64,000 nt of DNA from Amycolatopsis sp. MtRt-6 (lineage in GTDB: Bacteria > Actinomycetota > Actinomycetes > Mycobacteriales > Pseudonocardiaceae), in NCBI RefSeq assembly GCF_017308975.1, contig NZ_JADWPD010000021.1, positions 62,001 to 126,000 on the forward strand, in the 5' to 3' direction. Both the position numbers and the translations under genes were made by a program. Below, in pieces: positions 27,933 to 36,372 of the stretch. The stretch's first letter is position 1. Every line of letters begins with the position of its first letter. The notes below the pieces were generated by a model, which was not told the origin of the DNA, made no database searches, and saw only the letters and a program-made list of their open reading frames with translations.

Positions 27933-27965
27933 GACAGCACCCGATTGGGTAGTGCCGGACCACGA
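27933..27965. promoter_or_regulatory. Shared intergenic element, copy 1, with near-palindrome
   Basis: A 33-bp segment matching 26 of 33 positions at 45603-45635 upstream of the paralogous P450. Its core is CCCGATTGGGTAGTGC here and CCCGATCGGGTGGTGC in the other copy, where CCCGATCGGG is a perfect palindrome. It lies about 70 bp upstream of the P450 start, at almost the same distance as copy 2. Conservation in otherwise diverged intergenic DNA suggests a common regulator. Confidence 0.55.
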
Positions 27966-28033
27966 TTGACGGATTAGGGCACTATTGCCGGAGTGGGTAT
28001 GCTGTTCCGGCTCCCGAACCGATGAGGTGCGCA

Positions 28034-28849
28034 ATGGTGAGTACACGGGACTGGATCCCGGCCGGAGTGGACGTGACCTCTCCGAACGTCGCCCGGATCT
28101 ACGACTACTGGCTCGGCGGCAGCCACAACTTCGAGACGGATCGCGCCACCGCGGACCACCTCGAGCGAACCCTGCCCTGGATCCGGCAGTCGGTGCGGCT
28201 CAACCGCGCCTTCCTCGGCCGCGCGGTGCGCTTCATGCTCGCGCAGGGCATCCGCCAGTTCCTCGACCTGGGCGCGGGCATCCCCACCGTGGGCAACGTG
28301 CACGAGATCGCCCAGCGGGAGGTCCCCGAGGCGCGGGTGGTCTACGTCGACAAGGAGGCGGTGGCGGTCGCGCACGGCGAGCTGCTGCTGGCGGGCGACG
28401 ACCGCACCGCGGTCCTGCACGCGGACGTGCGCGACGTGGCCGGCGTGCTGAAAAGCGCGGAGGTCCGGCGGCTGATCGACTTCGCCGAGCCGGTGGGCCT
28501 GCTGTGCCTGCTGCTGCTGCACTGGATCCCGGACGAGGACGACCCGGCCGGGCTGGTGCGCGCCTACCAGGAACCCCTGCCCCCGGGCAGCCTGCTCGCC
28601 TTCACCCACGTCACGTCCGACGCGCACCAGGAGTCGTTCGCCGCGGCCAGCGACCAGATGGCCGCGCGGCGCGGCGAGGTGCCGCACACCCGTTCCCACG
28701 ACGAGATCCTGGGCCTGCTCGGAGACTTGACGCTGGTCGAGCCGGGCCTGGTGGGCTGTGGCAGCTGGCGGCCGGCCGGGCCGACCGACATCGCCGAGGA
28801 CCCGGCGTGGAACGAGCTGATCTACGCGGGCGTGGCGCGGAAGTCCTGA
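28034..28849 (+). CDS. SAM-dependent methyltransferase, DUF574 (SAV2177) family
   Basis: 271 residues. The family signature near the N-terminus is clear: WIPAGVDVTSPNVARIYDYW followed by LGG and NFETDR. The SAM-binding region includes FLDLGAGIPTVGNVHEIA, and a later acidic motif is ADVRD. Members are very common in actinobacteria, often next to P450 and signalling genes, but few have a known substrate. The second ATG (28034) is chosen because GAGGTG lies just before it. It is three bases upstream of the GGDEF-EAL gene and divergent from the P450. The paralogous locus at 44-48 kb lacks this gene. Confidence 0.85.
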   Translation: MVSTRDWIPAGVDVTSPNVARIYDYWLGGSHNFETDRATADHLERTLPWIRQSVRLNRAFLGRAVRFMLAQGIRQFLDLGAGIPTVGNVHEIAQREVPEARVVYVDKEAVAVAHGELLLAGDDRTAVLHADVRDVAGVLKSAEVRRLIDFAEPVGLLCLLLLHWIPDEDDPAGLVRAYQEPLPPGSLLAFTHVTSDAHQESFAAASDQMAARRGEVPHTRSHDEILGLLGDLTLVEPGLVGCGSWRPAGPTDIAEDPAWNELIYAGVARKS

Positions 28850-28852
28850 GCC

Positions 28853-30997
28853 ATGACCGACCCCGGCAGACACCCGGTCCCGGAGCCGTCCGAAGACGGG
28901 CGCCGTCCGCTCGCGCGCAAGTGGGCGTACCTGCTGGGCGGGATCGGTTACGTGCCGCTGGCGCACGCCGGCTTCGAGACCGAGCTGGCCGCGCTGCTGG
29001 ACGCCGTGTGCGCCGAGGTGCACGGGAGCGGACAGGAGCGCACCGGTTCCCTGGCGGCCGCGGGCGCCCGGCTGGTCGAGCTGAACTGCGCGGACGGGCA
29101 GGCGCTGACCGTCACCATGGACGTCCTGGGCAAGGGCCTGCTCACGCTGCCCGAGTTCCGGCCCGCCGAGCAGTTCGCCGAACGCGTGGTGGGCGTGCTC
29201 GGCGCGCTGGCCGCGAGCGTGGTGACGGCCGCGCAGGGCGTCACCCTGGCCCAGCAGGAGGGCCTGAAGCTGTCCCTGCTCAAGGCCGTGCGGGACGCCA
29301 AGTACGAGCTGCGGACCGCGCAGGCGCGGTTCGACGAGGTCGCGACGTCCTCGGCGAGCGGAATCCTGGTCGCCGACCTGGACGGCACGCTGGTCACCGT
29401 GAACGCCGCGGCGGGCGTGATGCTCGGGCACGCCCCGGACGAGCTGACCGGGGGCGACCTGTTCGCGCTGGTCCACCCCGACTACGCGCCGGTGCTGCGC
29501 GAGGACTACCGCGCGCTGCTGGCGGGCAAGGTCACGCGGATCAAGCAGTCCCAGCGGCTGCTGCGCCGCGACGGCGAGCCGGTGTCGGTGTCGTTGACCG
29601 CCTCGCTGCTGCGTGGCGCCGGGGACGAGCCCAGCCACTTCGTCACCGTGGTCGAGGACGGCACCGAGCTGGTGCTGCTGCAGAACGAGCTCAACCGGCA
29701 GGCCCTGCACGACGTGCTCACCGGCCTGCCCAACCGGCAGTGCTTCAGCACGCGGATGGAGACCGCGCTGGGCAAGGCCGACCCGGAGCTGGGCGTGACG
29801 CTGCTGCGGCTGGAGCTGGACGCCTTCGCGGTGGTGCGCGACGGCCTCGGCGAGCGCGCGGCCGAACAGTTGCTGGTCAGCGTGGCGCAGCGGCTGAAGT
29901 CCGTGCTGGCCGGGGAAAAGGCTCTCCTCGCCCGGTTCGGCGGTGCGGAGTTCGCGGTGCTGGTGGAGAACGCGCCGGACACCCCGGACCCGGTGCGCCT
30001 GGTGCACGAGCTGCGTCAGGAGCTGGCCGAACCGGCCTATGTGGACGGGCACGGGCTGGCCCTGTCGGTCAGCGTCGGCGTGGTCAACCGGCCCGCCCAG
30101 GACCGCGAGGCGGCCACTCTGCTGCGCGAGTCCCACCAGGCGCTGCGCCGGGCCAAGGCCGGCGGGCGCGGGCAGTGGGAGCTGTCCCACCCGGAGCAGA
30201 ACCGGCTGGACCGCGAGACCGACGCGCTGGCCGCGGTGATGCCGGGCGCCTTCGAGCACGGGGACGTGCAGGCGCGGTACCGGCCGCTGGTGCGGCTGGC
30301 CGACGGCGTGGTGCACGGGGTGGAGGTGCTGCTCGGCTGGGACCCGCCCGGCGTCGGCGCGCTGTCCGACCAGTCCTGCCGCCGCCTGGCCGAGATCACC
30401 GGGCTGATGCTGCCGCTGGGCGAGTGGCTGCTGGGCACCGGCTGCCGGCAGGTGGGCTGGTGGCGGCAACGGCTGGACCGCGACCTGCGGCTGCTGGTGA
30501 GCCTGAGCCCGCACCAGGCAGCCGACACGGACCTGCTCACCCGGGTGGTCGGCGTGCTGGACGAGACGCGGTTCCCGGCCGAGCGGCTGCTGGTCGAGCT
30601 GCCCGTGCCGGCCCTGGCCGCCGACCTCGGCGAGACCAGGGACAACCTGCAGGCGCTGGCCGACGTGGGCGTACGGCCGGTGATCAGCGCCGGCGGGCTG
30701 GGCACCGGCGCGCTCGCCGTGGCGGCCGGCCTGCCGGTGCACGGCGTGCGGCTGGACTGCGGACTGCTGGACGGGGCCGCGCCCGACTCGCCGGTGGCCG
30801 GCCTGCTGCGGGAGCTGCCCGGCTTGGCGCGCCGGGTGGGGGCCGAGGTGATCGTGGACGGTTTGACCACTGCCGGGCGGGCGCGGTTCTGGCTGGCCAC
30901 CGGTGCCGAGCTGGCGCTGGGTGACTACTGCGGGGCGCCGTGCCGGCCGGAGGAGCTGGCGGCCACGCTGGGCGAGCCCGCTTGGCGGACGCCGTAG
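28853..30997 (+). CDS. Degenerate PAS-GGDEF-EAL signalling protein, copy 1
   Basis: 714 residues, no membrane segment. An N-terminal all-helical domain (1-145, beginning LARKWAYLLGG) of unknown type, then PAS (155-280), GGDEF (290-455) and EAL (460-714). The GGDEF signature reads GGAEF, losing a metal-binding acidic residue. In the EAL domain the hallmark EAL is EVL, the usual DDFG loop is SAGG, and the QG-x end motif is LGDYCGAP. Both catalytic centres therefore look dead, implying c-di-GMP or nucleotide sensing or protein-protein signalling rather than synthesis or hydrolysis. Translationally close to the methyltransferase (3-bp gap). Paralogous to 45877-48015. Confidence 0.85.
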   Translation: MTDPGRHPVPEPSEDGRRPLARKWAYLLGGIGYVPLAHAGFETELAALLDAVCAEVHGSGQERTGSLAAAGARLVELNCADGQALTVTMDVLGKGLLTLPEFRPAEQFAERVVGVLGALAASVVTAAQGVTLAQQEGLKLSLLKAVRDAKYELRTAQARFDEVATSSASGILVADLDGTLVTVNAAAGVMLGHAPDELTGGDLFALVHPDYAPVLREDYRALLAGKVTRIKQSQRLLRRDGEPVSVSLTASLLRGAGDEPSHFVTVVEDGTELVLLQNELNRQALHDVLTGLPNRQCFSTRMETALGKADPELGVTLLRLELDAFAVVRDGLGERAAEQLLVSVAQRLKSVLAGEKALLARFGGAEFAVLVENAPDTPDPVRLVHELRQELAEPAYVDGHGLALSVSVGVVNRPAQDREAATLLRESHQALRRAKAGGRGQWELSHPEQNRLDRETDALAAVMPGAFEHGDVQARYRPLVRLADGVVHGVEVLLGWDPPGVGALSDQSCRRLAEITGLMLPLGEWLLGTGCRQVGWWRQRLDRDLRLLVSLSPHQAADTDLLTRVVGVLDETRFPAERLLVELPVPALAADLGETRDNLQALADVGVRPVISAGGLGTGALAVAAGLPVHGVRLDCGLLDGAAPDSPVAGLLRELPGLARRVGAEVIVDGLTTAGRARFWLATGAELALGDYCGAPCRPEELAATLGEPAWRTP

Positions 30998-31009
30998 GCA
31001 GGTTCGGGG

Positions 31010-31681
31010 TCAGCCGAGCCAGACGTAGCGTCGCTTCGGGCGGCCGGCGCCGCCGTATTCCAGGTGGACGTCGGCCTTTCCGGCTGTCACGAAATGTTCG
31101 AGGTAGCGTCTCGCGCTCACCCTCGCGAGCCGGGTCAGGTCGGCGCACTCCGATGCCGAGACACCCTCCGGGCGCTCCCGGAGGACGCGCTCCACGAGGC
31201 CGGCCGTCTGGGTGGTGAGTCCCTTCGGCAGCGCGGGCGTCCGCGGTGACCGTGCCCCGAAGACCTGGTCGACGTCCGCCTGGCCGGCCTCCGCCAGCTG
31301 GTTCAGCTTGGTGTGCAGGGCGGCGAAACGCGCCAGCTGATCACGCAGGGCGTCATAGGTGAACGGCTTGATCAGGTAGTGCAGGACACCACCGCGCATC
31401 GCGCCGCGAACGGTGTCCACATCGGTCGCCGCGGTGATGACGATGATGTCGACCGCCTCGTCGCCGCGGGCCCGCAGCTCCCTGAGGACGCCGATGCCGT
31501 CGAGGTCCGGGAGGTAGACGTCCAGGAGCACGAGGTCGGGCTGCAGCTCGCGCACGGCGCGCAGGGCGTCCGCGCCGGTGTGCGCGACGCCGACCACCTC
31601 GAAGCCGGGGGTGCGTGCCACGTACCCGCTGTGCACCCGGGCCACCATGAAGTCGTCGTCGACGACCACCACTCTGATCAC
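31010..31681 (-). CDS. CitB/DcuR-family response regulator
   Basis: 223 residues. Receiver domain with acidic pair DDD near residue 8, phospho-acceptor Asp in LLDVYLPDLDG, conserved Thr in ITAATD and Lys in LIKPF. The C-terminal part is the HTH found in regulators of citrate and C4-dicarboxylate uptake (GVSASECADLTRLARVSARR). GTG start overlaps the kinase stop (GTGA). The pair is divergent from tctCBA and likely activates it in response to a tricarboxylate or similar acid. Confidence 0.9.
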   Translation of the reverse strand: MIRVVVVDDDFMVARVHSGYVARTPGFEVVGVAHTGADALRAVRELQPDLVLLDVYLPDLDGIGVLRELRARGDEAVDIIVITAATDVDTVRGAMRGGVLHYLIKPFTYDALRDQLARFAALHTKLNQLAEAGQADVDQVFGARSPRTPALPKGLTTQTAGLVERVLRERPEGVSASECADLTRLARVSARRYLEHFVTAGKADVHLEYGGAGRPKRRYVWLG

Positions 31682-33228
31682 ACCGGCACCCCGATCGGCA
31701 GTGACGCCGTGAACACGGCGCCGTTTTCGTTGTGCACCCGCACCGATCCGCCGCGGCGCAGGCACGTCTGCCGCGTGAGCGCGAGCCCGAGCCCGCGTTG
31801 CCCGTGTTCGGCGGCTTTCGTGGTGAAGCCGTGCCGGAACACTTCCTCGGCGATCTCCGGAGCCACGCCCGGCCCGGAATCGCGGACCACGACCACCACT
31901 TCGCTCTCCCGCTGCCGCACCTGCACCTCGACCCAGCCGTTCTGGGCCCCCAACGCGTCCAGCGCGTTGTCGATCAAATTGCCCAGTACCGTAACCAGGT
32001 CCGTCGACAGGACCTCGTCGATCTCGGCCAGGACGCTGTCGCCGGCCATCCTGAGCCCGATGTTCCGCTCGGCGGCGAGGCTCGCCTTGGCGATCAGCAG
32101 CGCCGCCACGGCCGGGTCGCCGATCCGCTCGCTCACTTCGCGCCGCCAATGGGCTTGCGTGGAGCTGATCCGGTCGATGAACCCGCGAACCTCGTCGTAC
32201 TCGCCGAGCTCGATCAACCCGGCGATGGTGTGGAGCCGGTTGCTGAACTCGTGCGCCTGCGCCCGCAGCGTGTCCGTGGCGTGCCGGCTGGCGGCCAGCT
32301 CGTCGTGCAGGGTCATGAGCTCGGTGCGGTCGCGCACGGTCACGACCGCGCCGTGCGGCTCGATCGGCATCCGGTTCAGCGTGAGCACCCGGCCTTCCCC
32401 CAGCACCAGCTGATCGGCTCCGGTGGTGGCGCCGCTCAGCACGTCGTGCAGGCGGTCGTCGAGGTCCAGTTCCGGCACGGACCGGCCGACGCAGTCCGCG
32501 GGCAGGGCGAGCAGCTCTCGCGCGTGGTCGTTGGCGAGGGTGATCCGGTTGGCCGGGTCGAGGCCGAGGACCCCCTCCTTGATCCCGTGCAGCAACGCTT
32601 CGCGGTACTCGACGAGCGCGGTGATCTCCCGCGGTTCGAGCCCGAGCGTCTGGTTCTTCACCCGGCGGGCCAGCAGCAGTGAGCCGACCACGCCGATGAT
32701 CAGGGCGGCACCCAGCAGCCGCAACGCGTTGTCCGGCGCGTCGAGCACTCCGGCGAACACACCGGGTTGCTCCTCGCCCGCGGCGATCAGGCCGATCACG
32801 CGACCCTGGTCGCCGATGACCGGCACGTGGGCCACGATCGCCCCGGAGACCTCGCCCACCCACGACCGCCCGCTCAGCGCGGTGCTGGGACCGATCTCGA
32901 GCGGCTCGCCGACCTGGCTGGGATCGGGCGAGGTGAGCACCTTCCGCGCGGTGTCGGTGATGATCACGTAGGTGGCACCGGACAGGCTGCGCGCGCTCTC
33001 GGCGAACGGGGCGAGCGCGTAGCGGCCCAGCGGGTCGGCGAGCGCGGCCCGGACACCCGCGGTGGCGGCGACGTCCTCGGCGACGGAGAGCATCCGGCGT
33101 CCCTCGGTCGCGCGGAAGTTCGCGCTCGCCTGGGTGACCGACAGCGTCCCCACTGCGCAAAGCAGCGCCACCACTACGACGAGTTGCCATGCCAGGAGCT
33201 GGCGGGCCAGCGACCCTCGTCCACCCAT
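31678..33228 (-). CDS. CitA/DcuS-family sensor histidine kinase
   Basis: 516 residues. One membrane helix near the N-terminus (LLAWQLVVVVALLCAVGTL), a periplasmic PASC/Cache sensor domain (residues 40-175, with TDTARKVLTSPDPSQVG), a second helix near 190-210, a cytoplasmic PAS (220-320), a phospho-acceptor His in AHEFSNRLHTIAGL, and an ATPase domain with NLIDNALDA and GRGL-like QRGLGLAL. Start ATG at 33228 has GGAGG four bases upstream; the open frame upstream lacks one. The extracytoplasmic domain type detects carboxylates in DcuS/CitA. Confidence 0.9.
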   Translation of the reverse strand: MGGRGSLARQLLAWQLVVVVALLCAVGTLSVTQASANFRATEGRRMLSVAEDVAATAGVRAALADPLGRYALAPFAESARSLSGATYVIITDTARKVLTSPDPSQVGEPLEIGPSTALSGRSWVGEVSGAIVAHVPVIGDQGRVIGLIAAGEEQPGVFAGVLDAPDNALRLLGAALIIGVVGSLLLARRVKNQTLGLEPREITALVEYREALLHGIKEGVLGLDPANRITLANDHARELLALPADCVGRSVPELDLDDRLHDVLSGATTGADQLVLGEGRVLTLNRMPIEPHGAVVTVRDRTELMTLHDELAASRHATDTLRAQAHEFSNRLHTIAGLIELGEYDEVRGFIDRISSTQAHWRREVSERIGDPAVAALLIAKASLAAERNIGLRMAGDSVLAEIDEVLSTDLVTVLGNLIDNALDALGAQNGWVEVQVRQRESEVVVVVRDSGPGVAPEIAEEVFRHGFTTKAAEHGQRGLGLALTRQTCLRRGGSVRVHNENGAVFTASLPIGVPV

Positions 33229-33304
33229 GACACCTCCGTGACCACAAAGACCAAAAGAACCGCTACGCCCGTAAGCGGGACATCCCTGTCTACACGAGGG
33301 CACC

Positions 33305-34327
33305 ATGTCCAACCACCTGGCAAAGAGGACGGGGAAGACAGTGTCGTCGAAGAACTGGCTGGCGGTCGCGGCGGCGGTGGCCGCTGTCGTCCTGCTGCCG
33401 CCACTGCTCACCTCAGGCTCGGAAAGCGGCGCCACCGGGCAGCTGCGCGCACTCCGGGTCCTGGTTCCGAACGCCCCCGGCGGGGGCTACGACATCACCG
33501 CACGGACCGCGGCGAAGGCGATGAAGGACGCGGAGCTGCTTCGCAACGCCGAAGTCTTCAACCTCCCCGGAGCCGGTGGCACGGTCGGACTCGGCCGGAC
33601 GGTCGCCGAACGCGGCAACGGCAAGCTCGTCATGTCGATGGGCCTGGGCGTCGTGGGCAGCGTGTTCACGAACAAGGCGCCGTCGTCGCTCCTGGACACC
33701 ACCTCGATCGCGAAGCTCATCGAAGAGCCGGACATCGTCGTGGTCGGCAAGGACTCGCCGTTCCGGACCCTCGACCAGCTGGTGACGGCCTGGAAGGCCA
33801 ACCCCGGCGCGGTGCCGGTCGGCGGCGGGTCCTCGCCGGGCGGCCCGGACCACCTGGCGCCGATGCTGATGGCGAAAGCCGTTGGCCTGCCGCCGAAACA
33901 GGTCAACTACATCCCCTTCGACGGCGGCGGCGAGCTGCTCGCTTCGGTGCTCGGCGGCAAGGTCGCGTTCGGCGTCTCCGGCGTCGGCGAGTACCGCGAC
34001 CAGATCCAGGCCGGCACCCTCCGCGTCCTGGCCGTGACGAGCGCGAAGCGCATCCCGGGTGTCGAAGCGCCGACGCTGACCGAAGCGGGCGTGAACGTCG
34101 AGTTCAACAACTGGCGGGGGATCGTCGCCCCGCCGGGGATTTCCGATGCCGACCGGACGCGCCTGGTGGAGCTCTTCTCGAAGCTGCACCAGACACCGCA
34201 GTGGCGGGAGGCGTTGCAGCGCAACGGCTGGACGGACGCCTTCGCGCCGGGGGACGAGTTCAACGCGTTCCTGAGAGAGGAAAACACACGAGTGGCGGCG
34301 GTTCTGCACGACTTGGGGCTGGCATGA
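33305..34327 (+). CDS. tctC: Tripartite tricarboxylate transporter substrate-binding protein TctC
   Basis: 340 residues. N-terminal hydrophobic segment (WLAVAAAVAAVVLLPPLL) exports or anchors it; no clear lipobox cysteine. Family features include VLVPNAPGGGYDITAR, a nucleated PGAGGTVG loop and late PGI-type hinge (VAPPGISDADRTRL). Binds the substrate outside the cell and hands it to TctAB. First gene of tctCBA; 76-bp divergent gap from the sensor kinase. An alternative GTG start at 33341 would remove the first 12 residues. Confidence 0.85.
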   Translation: MSNHLAKRTGKTVSSKNWLAVAAAVAAVVLLPPLLTSGSESGATGQLRALRVLVPNAPGGGYDITARTAAKAMKDAELLRNAEVFNLPGAGGTVGLGRTVAERGNGKLVMSMGLGVVGSVFTNKAPSSLLDTTSIAKLIEEPDIVVVGKDSPFRTLDQLVTAWKANPGAVPVGGGSSPGGPDHLAPMLMAKAVGLPPKQVNYIPFDGGGELLASVLGGKVAFGVSGVGEYRDQIQAGTLRVLAVTSAKRIPGVEAPTLTEAGVNVEFNNWRGIVAPPGISDADRTRLVELFSKLHQTPQWREALQRNGWTDAFAPGDEFNAFLREENTRVAAVLHDLGLA

Positions 34328-34821
34328 ACAAGACCTGGTTGAAGGAGCGGTCCGAGCTCGGTGTCTCGGCTGTCCTCGTCGGCCTCGGCGTCCTGGTCCT
34401 GGTGGACGCGCTCACGATCCACACCGACTTCGCCCAGCGCGGCCCGATCGGCCCCAAGGCCGTGCCCGTCGTGGTCGGTTCGCTGCTCATCGTGGTGGCG
34501 CTGCTCCTGGCCCGCGACGTGCTGCGCGGCGGGCGCGGGGAAGCCGAAGGCGGCGAGGACGTCGACCTGTCCGCGCCCGCCGACTGGCGGACGGTTCTCC
34601 TGCTGTGCGCGGCGTTCCTGGCCAACGCGGCGCTGATCGGCGTGGCCGGGTTCCCGATCTCCGGTGCGGTCCTGTTCTGGGGCGCGGCCTACGCGCTGGG
34701 CAGCAGGCACTTCGTCCGCGACCCGCTGATCGCCGCCGGCCTGTCGGTGGCGACGTTCCTGATCTTCAACAACCTGCTCGGCGTACCGCTGCCCGGTGGC
34801 CCCCTGATGGAGGTGCTCTGA
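34324..34821 (+). CDS. tctB: Tripartite tricarboxylate transporter small membrane subunit TctB
   Basis: 165 residues with four hydrophobic segments, the usual size and topology of the small subunit; a GPIGPKAVPVVVGSLL segment after helix 1 is typical. Start ATG overlaps the tctC stop. Works with TctA as the membrane part of a secondary transporter. Confidence 0.85.
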   Translation: MNKTWLKERSELGVSAVLVGLGVLVLVDALTIHTDFAQRGPIGPKAVPVVVGSLLIVVALLLARDVLRGGRGEAEGGEDVDLSAPADWRTVLLLCAAFLANAALIGVAGFPISGAVLFWGAAYALGSRHFVRDPLIAAGLSVATFLIFNNLLGVPLPGGPLMEVL

Positions 34822-34822
34822 C

Positions 34823-36307
34823 GTGGACTCCTTCACCCAGCTCCTGGACGGCTTCGGCACGGCGCTGAGCCCGACGCACCTGGCCCTCGCCGCGCTCGGG
34901 GTCCTGCTCGGCACCGCCATCGGCGTCCTGCCGGGCATCGGGCCGGCGATGGCGGTCGCGCTGCTGCTGCCGGTGACCTACGGGCTCGAGCCGACCGGCG
35001 CGTTCATCATGTTCGCGGGCATCTACTACGGCGGGATGTTCGGCGGCTCCACCACCTCGATCCTGCTCAACACCCCGGGCGAGAGCGCGGCCGTGGTCGC
35101 CGCCATCGACGGCAATCCCATGGCCCGCCGGGGCCGCGGTGCCCAGGCGCTGGCCGCCGCGGCCATCGGCCACTTCGCCGGCGGCATCATCGGCACGATC
35201 CTCCTCGTGCTGCTCGCGCCGACCGTGGCGAAGCTCGCCGTCAACATCGGGGCGCCGGACTTCTTCGCGATCATGGTGCTGGCCTTCATCGCCGTCACCT
35301 CGGTCCTGGGGTCCTCCCGCGTCCGCGGCTTCGCGTCGTTGCTCATCGGGCTCACCCTCGGCCTGGTCGGGCTGGACGAGATGACCGGCCAGCAGCGGCT
35401 GACCTTCGGCTCGCTGCACCTGGCCGACGGCATCGACGTCGTCATCGTGGCCGTGGCCCTCTTCGCGGTCGGGGAGTCCCTCTGGGTGGCCGCCCACCTC
35501 CGGCGCACCACGGGCGAGCCCATCCCGGTCGGGCGGCCGTGGCTGAGCCGGGCCGACCTGCGGCGCACCTGGAAGCCCTGGCTGCGCGGCCCGTTCATCG
35601 GCTTCCCCTTCGGGGCGATCCCCGCCGGTGGTGCCGAAATCCCCACGTTCCTGTCCTACGTGACGGAGAAGAAGCTGTCCAAGCACCGCGACGAGTTCGG
35701 CAAGGGCGCGATCGAGGGCGTCGCCGGGCCGGAAGCCACGGCGTCGGCGTCCGCGGCGGGCACGCTCGTCTCGATGCTGACCCTGGGCCTGCCGACCACC
35801 GCGGTGGCCGCGGTGATGCTCGCCGCCTTCCAGCAGTACGGGATCCAGCCGGGCCCGCTCCTGTTCGAGCGGGAGGCGTCGCTGGTGTGGGGGCTGATCG
35901 CGTCGCTGTTCATCGGCCTGACGTTGCTGCTCGTCCTCAACCTGCCGCTGGCGCCGGTGTGGGCCAAGCTGCTGCGGATCCCGCGGCCGTACCTGTACGC
36001 CGGCATCCTGTTCTTCGCCAGCGTCGGTGCCTACGCGGTGAACGCCGACGTGTTCGACCTGCTGGTCATGTTCGCCATCGGCGTGCTCGGGTTCGTGATG
36101 CGCCGCTACGGCCTGCCGGTGCTGCCGGCGATCATCGGCGTCATCCTCGGGCCGGCCGCCGAACAGCAGATGCGGCGAGCGCTGCAGCTCAGCGACGGCG
36201 CGTTGACCGGCCTGGTCAACACGCCGCTGTCGATCGCCATCTACGTCGTCGTCCTGGTGCTGCTGGCGTGGCCGCTGATCCGCAAGGTGGCCATTACCCG
36301 CCGGTAA
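34823..36307 (+). CDS. tctA: Tripartite tricarboxylate transporter large membrane subunit TctA
   Basis: 494 residues, about 11-12 helices. Conserved family segments: GVLPGIGPAMAVALLLP, YYGGMFGGSTTSILLNTPGE and the second-half repeat EIPTFLSY with GIGEV-like GAIEGVAGPEATASA. Start is GTG one base after the tctB stop. Substrate may be citrate or a related acid; not determined from sequence. It ends 65 bp before vanH, and the VanR-type boxes begin just after its stop. Confidence 0.9.
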   Translation: MDSFTQLLDGFGTALSPTHLALAALGVLLGTAIGVLPGIGPAMAVALLLPVTYGLEPTGAFIMFAGIYYGGMFGGSTTSILLNTPGESAAVVAAIDGNPMARRGRGAQALAAAAIGHFAGGIIGTILLVLLAPTVAKLAVNIGAPDFFAIMVLAFIAVTSVLGSSRVRGFASLLIGLTLGLVGLDEMTGQQRLTFGSLHLADGIDVVIVAVALFAVGESLWVAAHLRRTTGEPIPVGRPWLSRADLRRTWKPWLRGPFIGFPFGAIPAGGAEIPTFLSYVTEKKLSKHRDEFGKGAIEGVAGPEATASASAAGTLVSMLTLGLPTTAVAAVMLAAFQQYGIQPGPLLFEREASLVWGLIASLFIGLTLLLVLNLPLAPVWAKLLRIPRPYLYAGILFFASVGAYAVNADVFDLLVMFAIGVLGFVMRRYGLPVLPAIIGVILGPAAEQQMRRALQLSDGALTGLVNTPLSIAIYVVVLVLLAWPLIRKVAITRR

Positions 36308-36309
36308 CT

Positions 36310-36372
36310 TATCCTCGGTGTATCGAAAACCGCATACGTGCCGGCAACGCCGTCCGCCCTTGAATGGGCGGT
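36310..36372 (+). promoter_or_regulatory. Probable VanR-controlled promoter of vanHAX
   Basis: Two TATC(C/G) half-sites at 36310 and 36321, 11 bp apart, as expected for OmpR-family regulators, followed by a block nearly identical to the one before vanY. Over 36321-36376 the match to 40741-40796 is 45 of 56 positions without gaps, including TACGTGCCGGCAAC. The two ATG codons align exactly. No Shine-Dalgarno sequence is visible, so the transcript may have a very short or no leader. Confidence 0.7.
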
